From positions 124,001 through 188,000 of the forward strand of contig JAKVNF010000001.1 of the NCBI GenBank assembly GCA_022483465.1: a DNA stretch of 64,000 nucleotides, written 5' to 3'. Positions 26,857 to 36,164 of the stretch are shown one piece after another (position 1 is the first letter of the stretch; every line of letters begins with the position of its first letter). Made by a program: the position numbers and the translations under genes. The notes under the pieces were generated by a model. That model was not told where the DNA came from, made no database searches, and worked only from the letters and a program-made list of their open reading frames with translations. Source of the DNA: Lachnospiraceae bacterium. Lineage in GTDB: Bacteria; Bacillota; Clostridia; Lachnospirales; Lachnospiraceae.

Positions 26857-28533
26857 TCAGGAGCCGTTTCGCTTTCTTCTCACCTTGTTCACGATGTAGC
26901 GGAGCGTCAGAAACACCGAGGCCGCCAGGGCAAAGGCATAGCCCGCAAAGCCAAGAAACGGGATGCCCAGGATCTTGGGCGCCATGTCCGTGGTGCAGAT
27001 GATGCTCGAGGCGACGAGGAGCGCCGCGATGCAGACCCCGATGACGATGTTGCGGATCGAGCTGAAGACCAGGTTGGAGAAGTCCTCGGAGGACTGGATC
27101 GAGATGTTCATCCAGCCCTGGCCCCGCAGATACTCCTTCAACACGTCGTTGACAAGACCGGGCAGCTCCTGCCCCTTCTTGCCGGCGCGGTAGAGATCGC
27201 GCAGCTCGTGGTCTATCTCCTTGCGAAGGTCCAGGTTTTTGATCATCTCCTCGCTGATTCTGGTAGCGGCGATCTCCATCATGTTGATGTCCGGGGCGAT
27301 CTCGGTCAGAACGCCCTGGACATGGGTCAGGCCCCGGCAGAGCATCGTCACCCCGTGGGGGAGGCGGATCCGATTCTCCTTCATGATGTCCATCAGAACC
27401 TGCAGCACCTCCGGCACGTTGACAGAGCCCATGGACATGGAGCCGTAGGCAAGGAGAAACTCTTTCAGGTCGGAGTAGAGGCGGGCCCGGTCGGGCTTTC
27501 CGCGAAAATCCCCGATGGCGATCACCGCGTTCTCCACCATGGTCACGTCTTTCAGGGCGATGCCCCTAACACCGTCCGCCATGATCTTGCGGTCCCGGTC
27601 CGAGAAGCGCCCCATCATGCCCATGTCGATCCAGACGATCTTGCCGCCCCGAATTTTTACGTTCCCGGGGTGGGGATCTGCGTGGAAGAAGCCGTCGTCC
27701 ATGACCTGGCGGATGAAGTTGTCCACGTACTTGCGGCCGATCTCGTGCAGGTCGTACCCGCCATCCAGCAGCGCCTTCTTGTCGTTGATCGCGATGCCGT
27801 CGATGTACTCCATGACCAGCACCGTCCCGGTGCTGTACTCAGAGTAGAGCTTTGGCACCTCCACATAGACCACGTCCCGGTTGTTGCGGCGAAACTCCTC
27901 CATGTTGGCCGCCTCGTGGACAAAGTCAATCTCCTCCTTCGCGATGCTCCACATCTCGTCCAGGACCATGTCCAGGTCCACGAGGTTCTTGAGATCCCCG
28001 ACAGGCGGAAGAAGCCGCACCGCCCGGTGTAAAAGCCGCATGTCCCGGGACATCGTCTCGTAGATGCCCTCCCGCTGGACCTTGACCACGACATCCTCGC
28101 CGGTCTTTAATTTTGCCCGGTGGACCTGGGCGATGGAGGCGCTCCCCAGCGGCGTCTCCTCGATGGAGGAGAAGATCTCGTGCCAGTCCTCGCCGTAGGC
28201 CTTTTCCAGCACCTTTTCCACCTCGGAAAAGGGCATCGGCGTCACATCGGAGTTGAGCTTTAAGAGCTCGTCGCAGTAGCGCTGGGGCAGGATGTCCGAG
28301 TGCAGGGACATGATCTGGCCGAGCTTGATGTAGGTGGGACCGAGCTCCTCGAGAATCGTGCGGAGCTTTTCCGGGGAGACGCCGCGGGTGATGTGATTTT
28401 TGCGCAGCACCTGGCGGATCTGGGAGAGACGCTCACTGTTCTCCTCCCGGATCCTGGACTTCTCCAGCCGCTTCTCCTCCCGCGTCTCCTGCCGCTGGAC
28501 TTTCTCCTGGTATTTTTGTGCATCGATTGCCAT
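26857..28533 (-). CDS. ubiB: UbiB/ABC1/AarF-family atypical kinase
   Basis: The 558-residue protein has the family KxGQ-type N-terminal motif (LGPTYIKLGQIMSLHSDILP), an Ala-rich nucleotide loop (PLGSASIAQVHRAKL), the Lys in VVVKVQREG, and the catalytic HADPHPGNV and VWIDMGMMG (HxDxxxxN and D.G). Two C-terminal membrane helices follow. UbiB-family proteins are ATPases that act on lipids or quinone biosynthesis at the membrane. In anaerobic Clostridia the substrate is unknown, so the symbol is by family only. It lies downstream of a phasin-like gene, a pairing that suits a membrane-linked role but does not prove one. Confidence 0.9.
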   Translation of the reverse strand: MAIDAQKYQEKVQRQETREEKRLEKSRIREENSERLSQIRQVLRKNHITRGVSPEKLRTILEELGPTYIKLGQIMSLHSDILPQRYCDELLKLNSDVTPMPFSEVEKVLEKAYGEDWHEIFSSIEETPLGSASIAQVHRAKLKTGEDVVVKVQREGIYETMSRDMRLLHRAVRLLPPVGDLKNLVDLDMVLDEMWSIAKEEIDFVHEAANMEEFRRNNRDVVYVEVPKLYSEYSTGTVLVMEYIDGIAINDKKALLDGGYDLHEIGRKYVDNFIRQVMDDGFFHADPHPGNVKIRGGKIVWIDMGMMGRFSDRDRKIMADGVRGIALKDVTMVENAVIAIGDFRGKPDRARLYSDLKEFLLAYGSMSMGSVNVPEVLQVLMDIMKENRIRLPHGVTMLCRGLTHVQGVLTEIAPDINMMEIAATRISEEMIKNLDLRKEIDHELRDLYRAGKKGQELPGLVNDVLKEYLRGQGWMNISIQSSEDFSNLVFSSIRNIVIGVCIAALLVASSIICTTDMAPKILGIPFLGFAGYAFALAASVFLTLRYIVNKVRRKRNGS

Positions 28534-28558
28534 ATCCTGCTGCCCGGCCCCCTGATGT

Positions 28559-28589
28559 AAAAAACGGCCGCAGAAATTCTCTGCGGCCG
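28559..28589 (-). terminator. Terminator after the phasin-like gene
   Basis: The minus strand has a 9-10-bp CGGCCGCAGA/TCTGCGGCCG stem followed by six T, between the phasin-like gene and ubiB. Confidence 0.85.
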
Positions 28590-28613
28590 GTGCTGACTGC
28601 GCTTAACTTGCGG

Positions 28614-28907
28614 TTATTCGTCCTTCTTCTCCGCCTCGGCAATGGCTGCCTTGAGCTTCTCGAGATCTTCGGCAGACATGTCCTTGATGCTGGAGGCGAT
28701 GTCGTCGGCGGACTTCTTCTGCTTTGCCTTCTCCCCGCTCTCCTTCATCGCGTGCTTGAGCTCCTTGTTGAGCTCCTTTCCCTGGGAGACGGTGAGTTCA
28801 CCCTTCTCCACCAGCTTGTCCAGGATCTCTCCGGACTTCTCTGCGGTCTCCGCTGCGGCGCCCACGCCGATCAGAAAGAATTTCTTGATGCCATCTGTGA
28901 TTTCCAT
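28614..28907 (-). CDS. Phasin-like small coiled-coil protein
   Basis: The 97-residue protein resembles PhaF/phasin-like proteins common in Clostridia. It starts with GIKKFFLIGVGAAAETAEKS, followed by an amphipathic Lys/Glu-rich helix (ILDKLVEKGELTVSQGKELN) and a charged C-terminal helix. Its ATG has GGAGG upstream. It could coat hydrophobic surfaces or be a partner of the adjacent UbiB kinase. No polyhydroxyalkanoate genes are nearby, so a granule role is not supported here. Assignment rests on overall pattern. Confidence 0.7.
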   Translation of the reverse strand: MEITDGIKKFFLIGVGAAAETAEKSGEILDKLVEKGELTVSQGKELNKELKHAMKESGEKAKQKKSADDIASSIKDMSAEDLEKLKAAIAEAEKKDE

Positions 28908-28948
28908 AATCCTACCTCCTTATGTGTACTGCTTCCCCTATCCGGTGC

Positions 28949-29326
28949 TCAGATGAGCGCCAGGAGCTTTGGTACAAAGATCCACAGTCCGATGACCGCG
29001 GCAAAGATGGCGGCGACAAGGACTGCGCCCGCCGCGGCGTCCTTTGCCTTCTTGGCCAGGGGATCAAACTTGTCCGTGGCAAGGTCCACGGTCGCCTCCA
29101 CTGCGGTGTTCACCAGTTCCAGGCTCATCACCAGGGCGAACAGAATCAGGCAGACAAACCACTCCTCCCGCGACAGGTGCAGGGCGATGCCGAACAGCAC
29201 CACCATCACCGCCGCAAAGCAGTGGATCTTCATGTTCCGCTCCCCGGAGATGGTCCGGAAGATCCCGGCAAAGGCATAGCCGAAGGACCGGTATAGGGGG
29301 TTCTTCCTTCTGCTTCGCTTGTCCAA
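28949..29326 (-). CDS. dgkA: Undecaprenol/diacylglycerol kinase
   Basis: The 125-residue integral membrane kinase has three helices and the DgkA family motif region ALVMSLELVNTAVEATVDLA (with the Glu residues of the active site). In Gram-positives DgkA phosphorylates undecaprenol for wall-precursor recycling. It starts at TTG 29326, directly after the SCP2-gene stop, with AGGGGA upstream, so the two genes are coupled. The usual partners (ybeY, era) are absent. Confidence 0.93.
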   Translation of the reverse strand: MDKRSRRKNPLYRSFGYAFAGIFRTISGERNMKIHCFAAVMVVLFGIALHLSREEWFVCLILFALVMSLELVNTAVEATVDLATDKFDPLAKKAKDAAAGAVLVAAIFAAVIGLWIFVPKLLALI

Positions 29327-29668
29327 TCAGAGTCCCCTTTCCTGTTGCGGCAGGACAATGGCGTCAATCCGCTCCACCTTGTCCAGGTAGCCCTCCACGC
29401 TGAGCCGGTCCTCCCGGATCAGGTCTGCCAGATGCTCTTTTCGTGTGAGAAAATCCAGAATCGCCTCCGCCGTGCCGGTGACCATGGCGTCATGGTCGTG
29501 ATAATCATAGGGCTCCACGTGAATCCTGCCGTCCCGGACCTCCAGGTAGAACGCGCCCTGTGCGTTACCGGTGGCATTGAACTGGATTGCAACATGTTCC
29601 GTGATACCCGTCGCATCGGCTCGGTCGAACGTGCGCCTGGCCTCGGTAACTAGCTCAAAGTATGTCAT
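29327..29668 (-). CDS. SCP2 sterol-binding domain protein
   Basis: The 113 residues fit a stand-alone SCP2 domain: VAIQFNATGNAQGAFYLEVR, then RIHVEPYDYHDHDAMVTGTA and AILDFLTRKEHLADLIRED. These small proteins bind lipids or fatty acyl groups in a hydrophobic tunnel. I start at the ATG at 29668, preceded by GGGGGG at 7 nt; a longer open frame upstream reads through the promoter. It is immediately followed by dgkA, which points to lipid metabolism, but its ligand is unknown. Confidence 0.85.
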   Translation of the reverse strand: MTYFELVTEARRTFDRADATGITEHVAIQFNATGNAQGAFYLEVRDGRIHVEPYDYHDHDAMVTGTAEAILDFLTRKEHLADLIREDRLSVEGYLDKVERIDAIVLPQQERGL

Positions 29669-29865
29669 TCGGAATCCCCCCTTGCCCGTTTGGCAGCTGC
29701 TTTGTCCTGTTTCTGCTATACTGATTATAGCAGTCGTGTCGGAAAAGACAAACAGACATTTCTTCCGAAGTGTGACAAAAATTGTAGAACCTGTCTGAAT
29801 ATATCGCCGAAAATCCGGCGGATTTTGTACAGAATGCACTTCCATCCGGCGCAGAAAGGGTGCTC

Positions 29866-30477
29866 ATGTGCGCAAGATATGACTTTGACGATGATTCCCG
29901 GGAGCGGCTGGAGGCATTTTTGTCAGGCCTTCCCGCATTTTCCAAAAAAGCCGCTGCCCTGGGGACGCTCCGTTCCTTCCCTTCGGGGGAGGTGCGGCCC
30001 TCGGACAGGGCGCCGGTCCTTGTAAGGGGGGAGCACGCGGGGGAGATCGGACTCTCCTTTCCGCTCTGGGGCTTTCCCGGCGTCTCGAAGGGCCTTGTCA
30101 TCAACGCCCGGGCGGAGACGGCAGCCCAAAAGCCGATGTTTGCCGCGGCCCTTGCCGGGGGCCGCTGTGCAATCCCTGCGGGCGACTTTTTTGAGTGGAA
30201 CAAAGCAAAGGAGAAGGTCGCCTTTGTCCGGGAGGAGGCACCGCTTCTCTTTCTTGCCGGGATCGAAAAGCCGTATCCGCAGGGAACGCGCTTTTGCATC
30301 CTGACGACGGCGGCTAATGAGAGCGTGCGCCCGGTGCACGAGAGGATGCCGCTTGTTCTTCTCGGGTCCCAGGTCGTCCCCTGGATTTTGGACGATCAGA
30401 AGACCTCGGAGATTCTCACCCAGGTCCCCGGAGCACTCAAAAGGCGGCAGGACTACGAACAGCTCTCCTTGTTTTGA
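29866..30477 (+). CDS. yedK: SOS-response-associated peptidase (YedK/HMCES family)
   Basis: The protein starts Met-Cys (MCARYDF), and this Cys2 forms the covalent crosslink to abasic sites in single-stranded DNA. Further family residues are NARAET (N/R/E), PAGDFFEWN and the His in VRPVHERMPLVL. HMCES-type proteins shield abasic sites during replication. The ATG at 29866 was chosen over an upstream GTG because the Cys must be residue 2 after Met removal. It is 203 residues long, normal for the family, and divergent from the SCP2/dgkA pair. Confidence 0.95.
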   Translation: MCARYDFDDDSRERLEAFLSGLPAFSKKAAALGTLRSFPSGEVRPSDRAPVLVRGEHAGEIGLSFPLWGFPGVSKGLVINARAETAAQKPMFAAALAGGRCAIPAGDFFEWNKAKEKVAFVREEAPLLFLAGIEKPYPQGTRFCILTTAANESVRPVHERMPLVLLGSQVVPWILDDQKTSEILTQVPGALKRRQDYEQLSLF

Positions 30478-30653
30478 ATCGCCTCCACCCGTAAAACGGG
30501 TGGTTCGGGATGCGGGCTATAAGCCCGCTTTACTAGCCAGCGCCTAAAGACGCTGGCTTTCGCTTTAAAGGCCCTTGGGAGCTTTCGCTCCCTCGGGCTC
30601 CGCTCAAGCCTCTTTTGCTTTTATCACCTGGCCGCCCCTAAAGGGGCGGTTTT

Positions 30654-31136
30654 TTACGTCCTTTCTTGTGGATCCTTTCCAGGCTTCGCCCCGAAAGGAT
30701 CCTCGTACTCCTTCACACTCATCTTATCCTGCAGGATGTCTGCTCTCTCCTGATCCCGGATATACTTCTTTACCGTCGCATCGTTTAATCCCACCGTGCT
30801 GACATAATACCCCTCAGGCCAAAAGTGCCGGTTCCCAAACTTGTATTTCAGATTTGCGTGCCGGTCAAACATCATGAGCGAACTTTTCCCCTTCAAGTAA
30901 CCCATAAACGAGGCTACGCTGATCTTTGGCGGAATGCTTACCAGCATATGCACATGATCTGGCATGAGATGCCCTTCTATGATTTCAACTCCTTTGTATG
31001 CGCATAGATCATGCAGTATCTCCGCAAGGTCCTTCCTGTATTGATTGTAAATTATTTTTCGCCTATACTTCGGAGTGAAGACGATATGGTATTTGCACAA
31101 CCATTTTGTGTGTGCTGCACTATTAGCCTTCGGCAT
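30654..31136 (-). CDS. tnpA: IS200/IS605-family Y1 transposase TnpA
   Basis: This 160-residue HUH transposase has HVHMLVSIPPK (the HxH/HUH metal motif) and the catalytic Tyr region ATVKKYIRDQE near residue 128. It opens with the usual TKWLCKYHIVFTPKYRRKII. TnpA moves the element as a single-stranded circle using end hairpins. The C-terminal tail is longer and basic. Such enzymes can also mobilise elements carrying IscB or TnpB; an IscB locus lies 7 kb away. Confidence 0.95.
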   Translation of the reverse strand: MPKANSAAHTKWLCKYHIVFTPKYRRKIIYNQYRKDLAEILHDLCAYKGVEIIEGHLMPDHVHMLVSIPPKISVASFMGYLKGKSSLMMFDRHANLKYKFGNRHFWPEGYYVSTVGLNDATVKKYIRDQERADILQDKMSVKEYEDPFGAKPGKDPQERT

Positions 31137-31138
31137 CT

Positions 31139-31199
31139 AAATCACCTTTCCTTTCATCAATAGTGGCTTGAGCACCTCTATTGTAAGGAAAGGTGATTT
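31139..31199 (-). promoter_or_regulatory. Hairpin that masks the tnpA ribosome site
   Basis: A 15-bp perfect stem (31139-31153 with 31185-31199), extended inward by CAATAG/CTATTG pairing, includes the GGAAAGG Shine-Dalgarno of tnpA. A leader hairpin that blocks transposase translation is a known feature of IS200. Confidence 0.8.
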
Positions 31200-31313
31200 A
31201 TTTGTATAACCTCTTACTCTCACCCGCACAGCGGGTGGTTTACTGCTTCGCAAGGATTCGCTTACTTCGTAAGCGAATCACAAGCTCAGCCGACTAAAGT
31301 CGAATACAAAGCA

Positions 31314-31349
31314 AAGCGGTCAGGCACCCCTTCGGGTACCTGACCGCTT
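31314..31349. terminator. Strong hairpin after the TetR gene
   Basis: AAGCGGTCAGG and CCTGACCGCTT arms form a stem, with an inner CCC/GGG pair around a TTCG tetraloop. A T-rich stretch occurs on each side, so it can serve either strand. Confidence 0.75.
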
Positions 31350-31355
31350 GTAGTT

Positions 31356-31991
31356 TCAGATCAGTTTTGCGCTCTTTTCGTTGACCACTGCATAGGTCTT
31401 CAGGTTGAAGCAGATGTGGAACACATCCCGGATCACGTCGTTGCTCTCGATGCAGCCGCCGAGAATCCAGGAGTACAGCACGTCGTGGATGCCGGCGCAG
31501 GTGTAGGAGGCTGCCAGGGCGATCGTGCGGTCCGCACGGCCGAAGACATGGCAGAAGTTCTGGTAGATCAGATCCTGCTCCTCCTTGAGGCGTTTCTCCT
31601 GCCCGAAGAGCTTGGGGTTCTTCGCCGCGGCGTAAAAGGCATCCTGGTGCTCGCGGATGCTGTTCAGGAAGTTGTTGATCATCTCATCCTCCCGGACCCG
31701 ACGCTCATTGGGATCCGCCCGGAGGAGTTTTGCCAGGTACTGGTCGTCTGCCTCAAATTTGCACTCGTTCAGCTCGTCCTCGATTTCCCGGGCGATCTCC
31801 TCGATGTTGGAGTAATGTAGATAGAAGGTGGAGCGGTTGATCTGCGCCTCCTTGCACAGGGACGTGACCGAGATATCCTCATAGTCTCTGCGGTCGAGGA
31901 TGCGCACGAAAGCCTTCTTGATGCGTCCTCCGGTCTCGTGAAACTTGCCGTGGAACTTGTTCATGTTCTTGTTTGCAATTGTGTTGTCCAT
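31356..31991 (-). CDS. TetR/AcrR-family transcriptional regulator
   Basis: The 211-residue protein has an N-terminal TetR helix-turn-helix (RIKKAFVRILDRRDYEDISV then SLCKEAQINRSTFYLHYSNI, about residues 22-60). The C-terminal half resembles TetR_C_7-type domains of Firmicutes regulators, which bind unknown ligands. GAGGA lies 3-7 nt before the ATG. It is single and not divergent to an obvious transporter, so its target is unknown. Confidence 0.9.
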   Translation of the reverse strand: MDNTIANKNMNKFHGKFHETGGRIKKAFVRILDRRDYEDISVTSLCKEAQINRSTFYLHYSNIEEIAREIEDELNECKFEADDQYLAKLLRADPNERRVREDEMINNFLNSIREHQDAFYAAAKNPKLFGQEKRLKEEQDLIYQNFCHVFGRADRTIALAASYTCAGIHDVLYSWILGGCIESNDVIRDVFHICFNLKTYAVVNEKSAKLI

Positions 31992-32677
31992 AAATCCTCA
32001 CCGGAATCAGCGGGTATCATCTTTCAAGTCGTCAACATATGCAGGTCGGGCACGGTATGGATCGGACGTTGCAAACCGCTTCTTACTGATTCCGGTTTCT
32101 TGGTTCGACTTCCGTCCAATTTATTGTCCCATGCATCTCCATATTTTACCATTAGCCCATTAAAATGCAACATTCCGATTGATCGTAAATTTCTTGAAAT
32201 CTGTCCAATATCATGTCCAAACAGTTTTGCCGCTTGATTTCCCCTAAATATGATGGGAAAAGGCTGTTCCTGCGCAGAAGACCCTATCTGGATCGGTTTG
32301 AGACTTTACGTAACTTTTACGTTTGCGGTGGGTTTTGTATGGTACAGTGAAAGCAAAGAGCAACCGGAAACGGAATGCATGCCCGCGTATCAATCCGCAG
32401 ATGCCTTCGGAACGTTGACCCGGCCAAGACGAGAATTACCCCTTACCGTTTCATCATAGCATGTTTCTGCCACAACTCCCATATGATTTGTTGAATATTT
32501 TAGGAATGTTTTGTGTATTCTTATGTCCGGGAGCGTTGATATCGTCTCAAAAAGGGTACAGAGGTCAACAGAATAAACTTAACGTATTCTTAACATCATC
32601 ATCACTCGGATTTGATATACTGAAGCCGTACGGTATGTAGACATTCAGAAGAAACAAACACGAGGAAGGCACGGCTT
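31992..32677. promoter_or_regulatory. Long intergenic region with the DUF6440-gene promoter
   Basis: No gene is seen. An extended -10 (TGATATACT, about 32616-32624) lies about 50 bp before the DUF6440 start. The AT-rich rest (32100-32560) probably holds the TetR promoter; I see no palindromic operator I would defend. Confidence 0.4.
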
Positions 32678-33001
32678 ATGAGCAAAGAAGGAAAAGAGAA
32701 TAAGAAAGAGAAGCGTTTTGTGGTTCTGGAGGAACAGAGACTCCACGTAGGTGTGATCCGGATCATGGCTGACATGCAGACGGGCGTCAACTACATCTTC
32801 GTCTCCGACGACTCCAACTGCAGTATCACGCCGCTTCTCGATGACACCGGTAAGGCCGTTATCACCGATCCCGCTGCTCTGAAGGCCAAGGAAGAGGCTG
32901 AGAAGCAGAGGAAGGAAATTCTCAAAGCAGCAAAGAAGGCCGTCAAGAAGGAAAAGAAGAACGCAAAGACCGAAAAGGATCCCGCAGCACCGAAGGAGTG
33001 A
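32678..33001 (+). CDS. DUF6440-family protein
   Basis: The 107-residue protein carries the conserved DUF6440 core (RFVVLEEQRLHVGVIRIMAD, MQTGVNYIFVSDDSNCSI, TPLLDDTGKAVI), followed by a Lys/Ala/Glu-rich helical tail (about 70-107). Function is unknown. AGGAAGG lies 9 nt upstream of the ATG. It is monocistronic, between its own extended -10 promoter and a strong terminator. The basic tail could bind nucleic acid, which is only a guess. Confidence 0.8.
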   Translation: MSKEGKENKKEKRFVVLEEQRLHVGVIRIMADMQTGVNYIFVSDDSNCSITPLLDDTGKAVITDPAALKAKEEAEKQRKEILKAAKKAVKKEKKNAKTEKDPAAPKE

Positions 33002-33027
33002 GTTCTCTCCCATCTGCAGGTGAAATG

Positions 33028-33060
33028 CTCCCGGCAGCCAGACGGCTGCCGGGAGTTTTT
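33028..33060 (+). terminator. Terminator of the DUF6440 gene
   Basis: CTCCCGGCAGCC and GGCTGCCGGGAG form a 12-bp stem followed by five T. Confidence 0.92.
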
Positions 33061-33127
33061 GACTGCTTCTCAACGTTTGGACCAAAATTATGGAAAAAAA
33101 TCCACAGCCGTTTGGCTGTGGATTTCG

Positions 33128-33201
33128 TAGCGAGGGGGAGACTTGAACTCTCGACACCGCGGGTATGAACCGCGTGCTCTAGCCAGCTGAGCTACCTCGC
33201 C
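33128..33201 (-). tRNA. tRNA-Met (anticodon CAT)
   Basis: The minus strand folds as a cloverleaf of 74 nt without an encoded CCA. The acceptor is GGCGAGG/CCTCGCT, the D arm GCTC/GAGC, the anticodon arm CGCGG-TTCATAC-CCGCG, and the T arm contains TTCAAGT (one A·C mismatch in its stem). The anticodon stem lacks the three G:C pairs of an initiator, so this is elongator Met or, less likely, the TilS-modified tRNA-Ile(CAU). Confidence 0.92.
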
Positions 33202-33343
33202 ATGTGCTGTCTCGTTCGTGTCAGCTTTGTTAGTATAGGTCTCCCCGCAAGGAAAGTCAACCGGGTTTCCCGCTCCTTCTAATTTTCGTAATAATGAGAC
33301 AATAAGCACATTTTTCTCGCTCTTCTCTCCCACTCTGCGGCAC

Positions 33344-33382
33344 AAAAAACGTGCCCGGGGAGGGCTTTCCCCAGGCACATCT
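33344..33382 (-). terminator. Terminator of clpB
   Basis: GTGCCTGGGGA and CTCCCCGGGCAC arms on the minus strand are followed by TTTTTT. Confidence 0.85.
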
Positions 33383-33392
33383 TTCTCAGGTA

Positions 33393-36020
33393 TCAGTCGT
33401 TCTTCTCATCCCCTGCGATGACATAGGCGCCGAGCTCGCCGTTCTGCACGTCGATCTCGATTGTGTCACCCTCGTGGACCTTGTCCTCGAGGATCAGCTT
33501 TGCGGACAGGGTCTCCACATGCTTCTGCAGATATCTGCGGAGCGGTCTTGCACCGTAGGAAGGATCGTAGGCGGCGTCGGCGACGTACTGCTTTGCGGCG
33601 GGCGTCAGCCGGATCGTGATCTGACGGTCGGTGAGTCTCTTGTTGAGATCCTTGACCATCAGGTCGATGATGCCGCTGATGTTGTCCTTGGTGAGCGGCT
33701 TGAAGAGGATGATCTCATCAAGACGGTTCAGGAACTCAGGACGGAAGTGCTGATGAAGCAGCGCGTCCACGGCCTCTCTCGTCTTCTCCGAGATCGCCTC
33801 GTTGGTCTTGCCTGCCTTCTCCTGGCTCTCGAGGTCTGCAAGGATCTCCTGGGCGCCGATGTTGGAGGTCAGGATGATGATCGTGTTCTTGAAGTCCACG
33901 GTTCTGCCCTGCGAATCGGTGATCCGACCGTCATCGAGCACCTGCAGCAGGATATTGAAGACGTCAGGATGGGCCTTCTCCACCTCATCGAACAGAACCA
34001 CGCTGTAAGGACGACGGCGCACGGCCTCGGTCAGCTGACCACCCTCCTCATAGCCCACATACCCCGGTGCTGCGCCGATCAGACGCGAGACGGAGTACTT
34101 CTCCATGTACTCGGACATATCGATCCGGATCATGGCCTTCTCGTCATCGAACAGGGCCTGGGCCAGTGCCTTGGCAAGTTCAGTCTTGCCGACACCGGTG
34201 GGGCCGAGAAACAGGAAGGAACCGATGGGTCTCGTGGGATCCTTGATGCCGGCCTTCGAGCGCATGATGGCCTCGGAGACCAGGGACACGGCCTCGTCCT
34301 GGCCCACAACTCTCTTGTGGAGTTCCTGGTCCAGGTGGAGGGTCTTATTCCGCTCGGACTCGGTCAGCTTGCTGACCGGGATCCCGGTCCACTTGGAGAC
34401 GATCTTTGCGATCTGCTCCTCGTCGACCCGCTCGTGCACCATGGACAGGTCGTCGTCCTTCATGTCCTTCTCTTCCTCATCCAGCTGCTTCTGCAGGGCA
34501 GGAAGCTTTCCGTACTGCAGCTCTGCCGCCTTGTTGAGGTCGCCGGACTGCTGTGCGATCTGGATCTGGCTCTTGATGCCCTCGATCTCCTCGCGGAGTT
34601 TCGAGAGGTTGTCGACCTTCTTCTTTTCGTTCTGCCACTGGGCAACCTGGGTGTTGAACTTGTCCTTGAGCTCGGCAAGCTCCTTCTCCAGGTCAGCAAG
34701 CCGCTCCTTTGAAAGAGTGTCATCCTCCTTCTTCAGCGCGACCTCCTCGATCTCGAGCTGCTGGATCTTTCTGCGCTGCTCATCGAGCTCGGTGGGCATG
34801 GAGTTGATCTCGGTCTTGATGCTGGCGCAGGCCTCATCGACCAGGTCGATGGCCTTGTCGGGCAGGAACCGGTCGGAGATGTAGCGGTTGGACAGCGTTG
34901 CCGCTGCCACCAGCGCGGAGTCCATGATCTTGACCCCGTGGTAGCTCTCATAGCGGTCCTTCAGGCCACGCAGGATGGAGATGGTATCCTCCACCGAGGG
35001 CTCTGCCACCATGACGGGCTGGAAACGGCGCTCCAGCGCCGCATCCTTCTCAATGTACTGCCGGTACTCGTTCAGCGTCGTGGCGCCGATGCAGTGCAGC
35101 TCACCTCTTGCGAGCATAGGCTTCAACATGTTTCCGGCGTCCATGGAGCCCTCGGTCTTGCCGGCACCGACGATGGTGTGAATCTCATCGATGAACAGCA
35201 GGATCTCGCCCTCAGACTTCTTGACCTCTTCCAGGACGGCTTTCAGACGCTCCTCAAACTCGCCGCGGTACTTGGCACCGGCGATCAGGGAACCCATATC
35301 CAGGGAGAAGATCTTCTTGTTCTTCAAGTCATCCGGCACATCGCCCTTGGCGATTCTCTGGGCAAGGCCCTCCACGACAGCGGTCTTGCCGACGCCGGGC
35401 TCACCGATCAGCACCGGGTTGTTCTTTGTCTTTCTTGAGAGAATGCGGATCACGTTCCGGATCTCGTCATCTCGGCCGATGACCGGGTCCATCCTCTGGG
35501 CCTTTGCCTTGGCGACGAGCTCCTCGCCGTACTTGCTGAGGGCATCATAGGTGTCCTCCGGGCTGTCGGTGGTGACTCTCTGGTTGCCGCGCACGCTCTG
35601 GAGTGCGGCAAGGAACGTGTTGCGGTTGATGCCGTAGCTCTTGAACAGGTCGTGAATCGTGCTGTCCGCGTCCTTGATCAGGGCGAGGAACAGATGCTCC
35701 ACGGAGACGTACTCATCCCCGAGGCCCTTGGACTCGGACTCCGCGTCCACCAGGACCCGGTTCAGGTTCTGGGAGACCTGCAGCTGGATGTTGCCCTGGA
35801 CCTTCACAAGGCCCGCCACCGCGGCCTCCGCGCGCTTGGTAAATGTGGGCACATCAATGCCCATCTTCTCAATGAGTTTTGCGATCAGGCTGTCGTCGAT
35901 CGTCAGCAGGGAGTACAGAAGGTGCTCCTGCTCCAGGTTCTGGTTGCCGTACTGGGTGGCCAGCGTCTCGCAGTTGTTGATTGCCTCAATGGATTTCTGG
36001 GTAAATTTCTGGATGTTCAT
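33393..36020 (-). CDS. clpB: ATP-dependent disaggregase ClpB
   Basis: ClpB is a hexameric AAA+ chaperone that pulls apart protein aggregates with DnaK. The 875 residues contain the Clp N-terminal repeat domain, NBD1 (Walker A GEPGVGKT near 200, Walker [10 protein letters not shown]), a middle coiled-coil (about 405-525), and NBD2 ([20 protein letters not shown] near 605). The C-terminal region is normal length. The start at 36020 is preceded by GGAGG; the longer open frame runs through the promoter. It is monocistronic, with a strong sigma-70 promoter and a terminator. I saw no CIRCE or CtsR site. Confidence 0.97.
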   Translation of the reverse strand: MNIQKFTQKSIEAINNCETLATQYGNQNLEQEHLLYSLLTIDDSLIAKLIEKMGIDVPTFTKRAEAAVAGLVKVQGNIQLQVSQNLNRVLVDAESESKGLGDEYVSVEHLFLALIKDADSTIHDLFKSYGINRNTFLAALQSVRGNQRVTTDSPEDTYDALSKYGEELVAKAKAQRMDPVIGRDDEIRNVIRILSRKTKNNPVLIGEPGVGKTAVVEGLAQRIAKGDVPDDLKNKKIFSLDMGSLIAGAKYRGEFEERLKAVLEEVKKSEGEILLFIDEIHTIVGAGKTEGSMDAGNMLKPMLARGELHCIGATTLNEYRQYIEKDAALERRFQPVMVAEPSVEDTISILRGLKDRYESYHGVKIMDSALVAAATLSNRYISDRFLPDKAIDLVDEACASIKTEINSMPTELDEQRRKIQQLEIEEVALKKEDDTLSKERLADLEKELAELKDKFNTQVAQWQNEKKKVDNLSKLREEIEGIKSQIQIAQQSGDLNKAAELQYGKLPALQKQLDEEEKDMKDDDLSMVHERVDEEQIAKIVSKWTGIPVSKLTESERNKTLHLDQELHKRVVGQDEAVSLVSEAIMRSKAGIKDPTRPIGSFLFLGPTGVGKTELAKALAQALFDDEKAMIRIDMSEYMEKYSVSRLIGAAPGYVGYEEGGQLTEAVRRRPYSVVLFDEVEKAHPDVFNILLQVLDDGRITDSQGRTVDFKNTIIILTSNIGAQEILADLESQEKAGKTNEAISEKTREAVDALLHQHFRPEFLNRLDEIILFKPLTKDNISGIIDLMVKDLNKRLTDRQITIRLTPAAKQYVADAAYDPSYGARPLRRYLQKHVETLSAKLILEDKVHEGDTIEIDVQNGELGAYVIAGDEKND

Positions 36021-36117
36021 ATGGTTGACCTCCTCATACAAACGGGGCAGGGGTTTGGGACCCTGTCCCAGTGAAAGTTCTAGTTCACGAACGGTTATCA
36101 TCAACTGTTCTATAACC

Positions 36118-36145
36118 ACTATAACATAGAACGCAGGATTGTCAA
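36118..36145 (-). promoter_or_regulatory. Promoter of clpB
   Basis: Minus strand TTGACA (36140-36145), 16 bp, TATAGT (36118-36123), followed by an imperfect palindrome GGTTATAGAAC...GATAACC that could bind a regulator. Confidence 0.7.
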
Positions 36146-36164
36146 CCCTCTCTTCCAATCTTTT

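Larger units (their letters stand above)
30485..31240 (-). mobile_element. IS200-type insertion sequence, approximate bounds
   Basis: A lone tnpA is bracketed by GC-rich palindromes (CCACCCGTAAAACGGGTGG at 30486-30504 and CACCCGCACAGCGGGTGG near 31218-31235), as in IS200/IS605 ends. No tnpB is present. More hairpins (30533-30560, 30631-30654 with a T-run, 31256-31282) surround it. Exact ends need a comparison with an empty site. Confidence 0.65.

Noticed and set aside
36030-36150. CIRCE or CtsR operator upstream of clpB
   Set aside because: I found neither the 9-bp inverted CIRCE arms nor tandem GGTCAAA heptamers.
36021-36158. N-terminal extension of ClpB by 46 codons
   Set aside because: It would translate through the -10/-35 promoter; the internal ATG has a perfect ribosome site.
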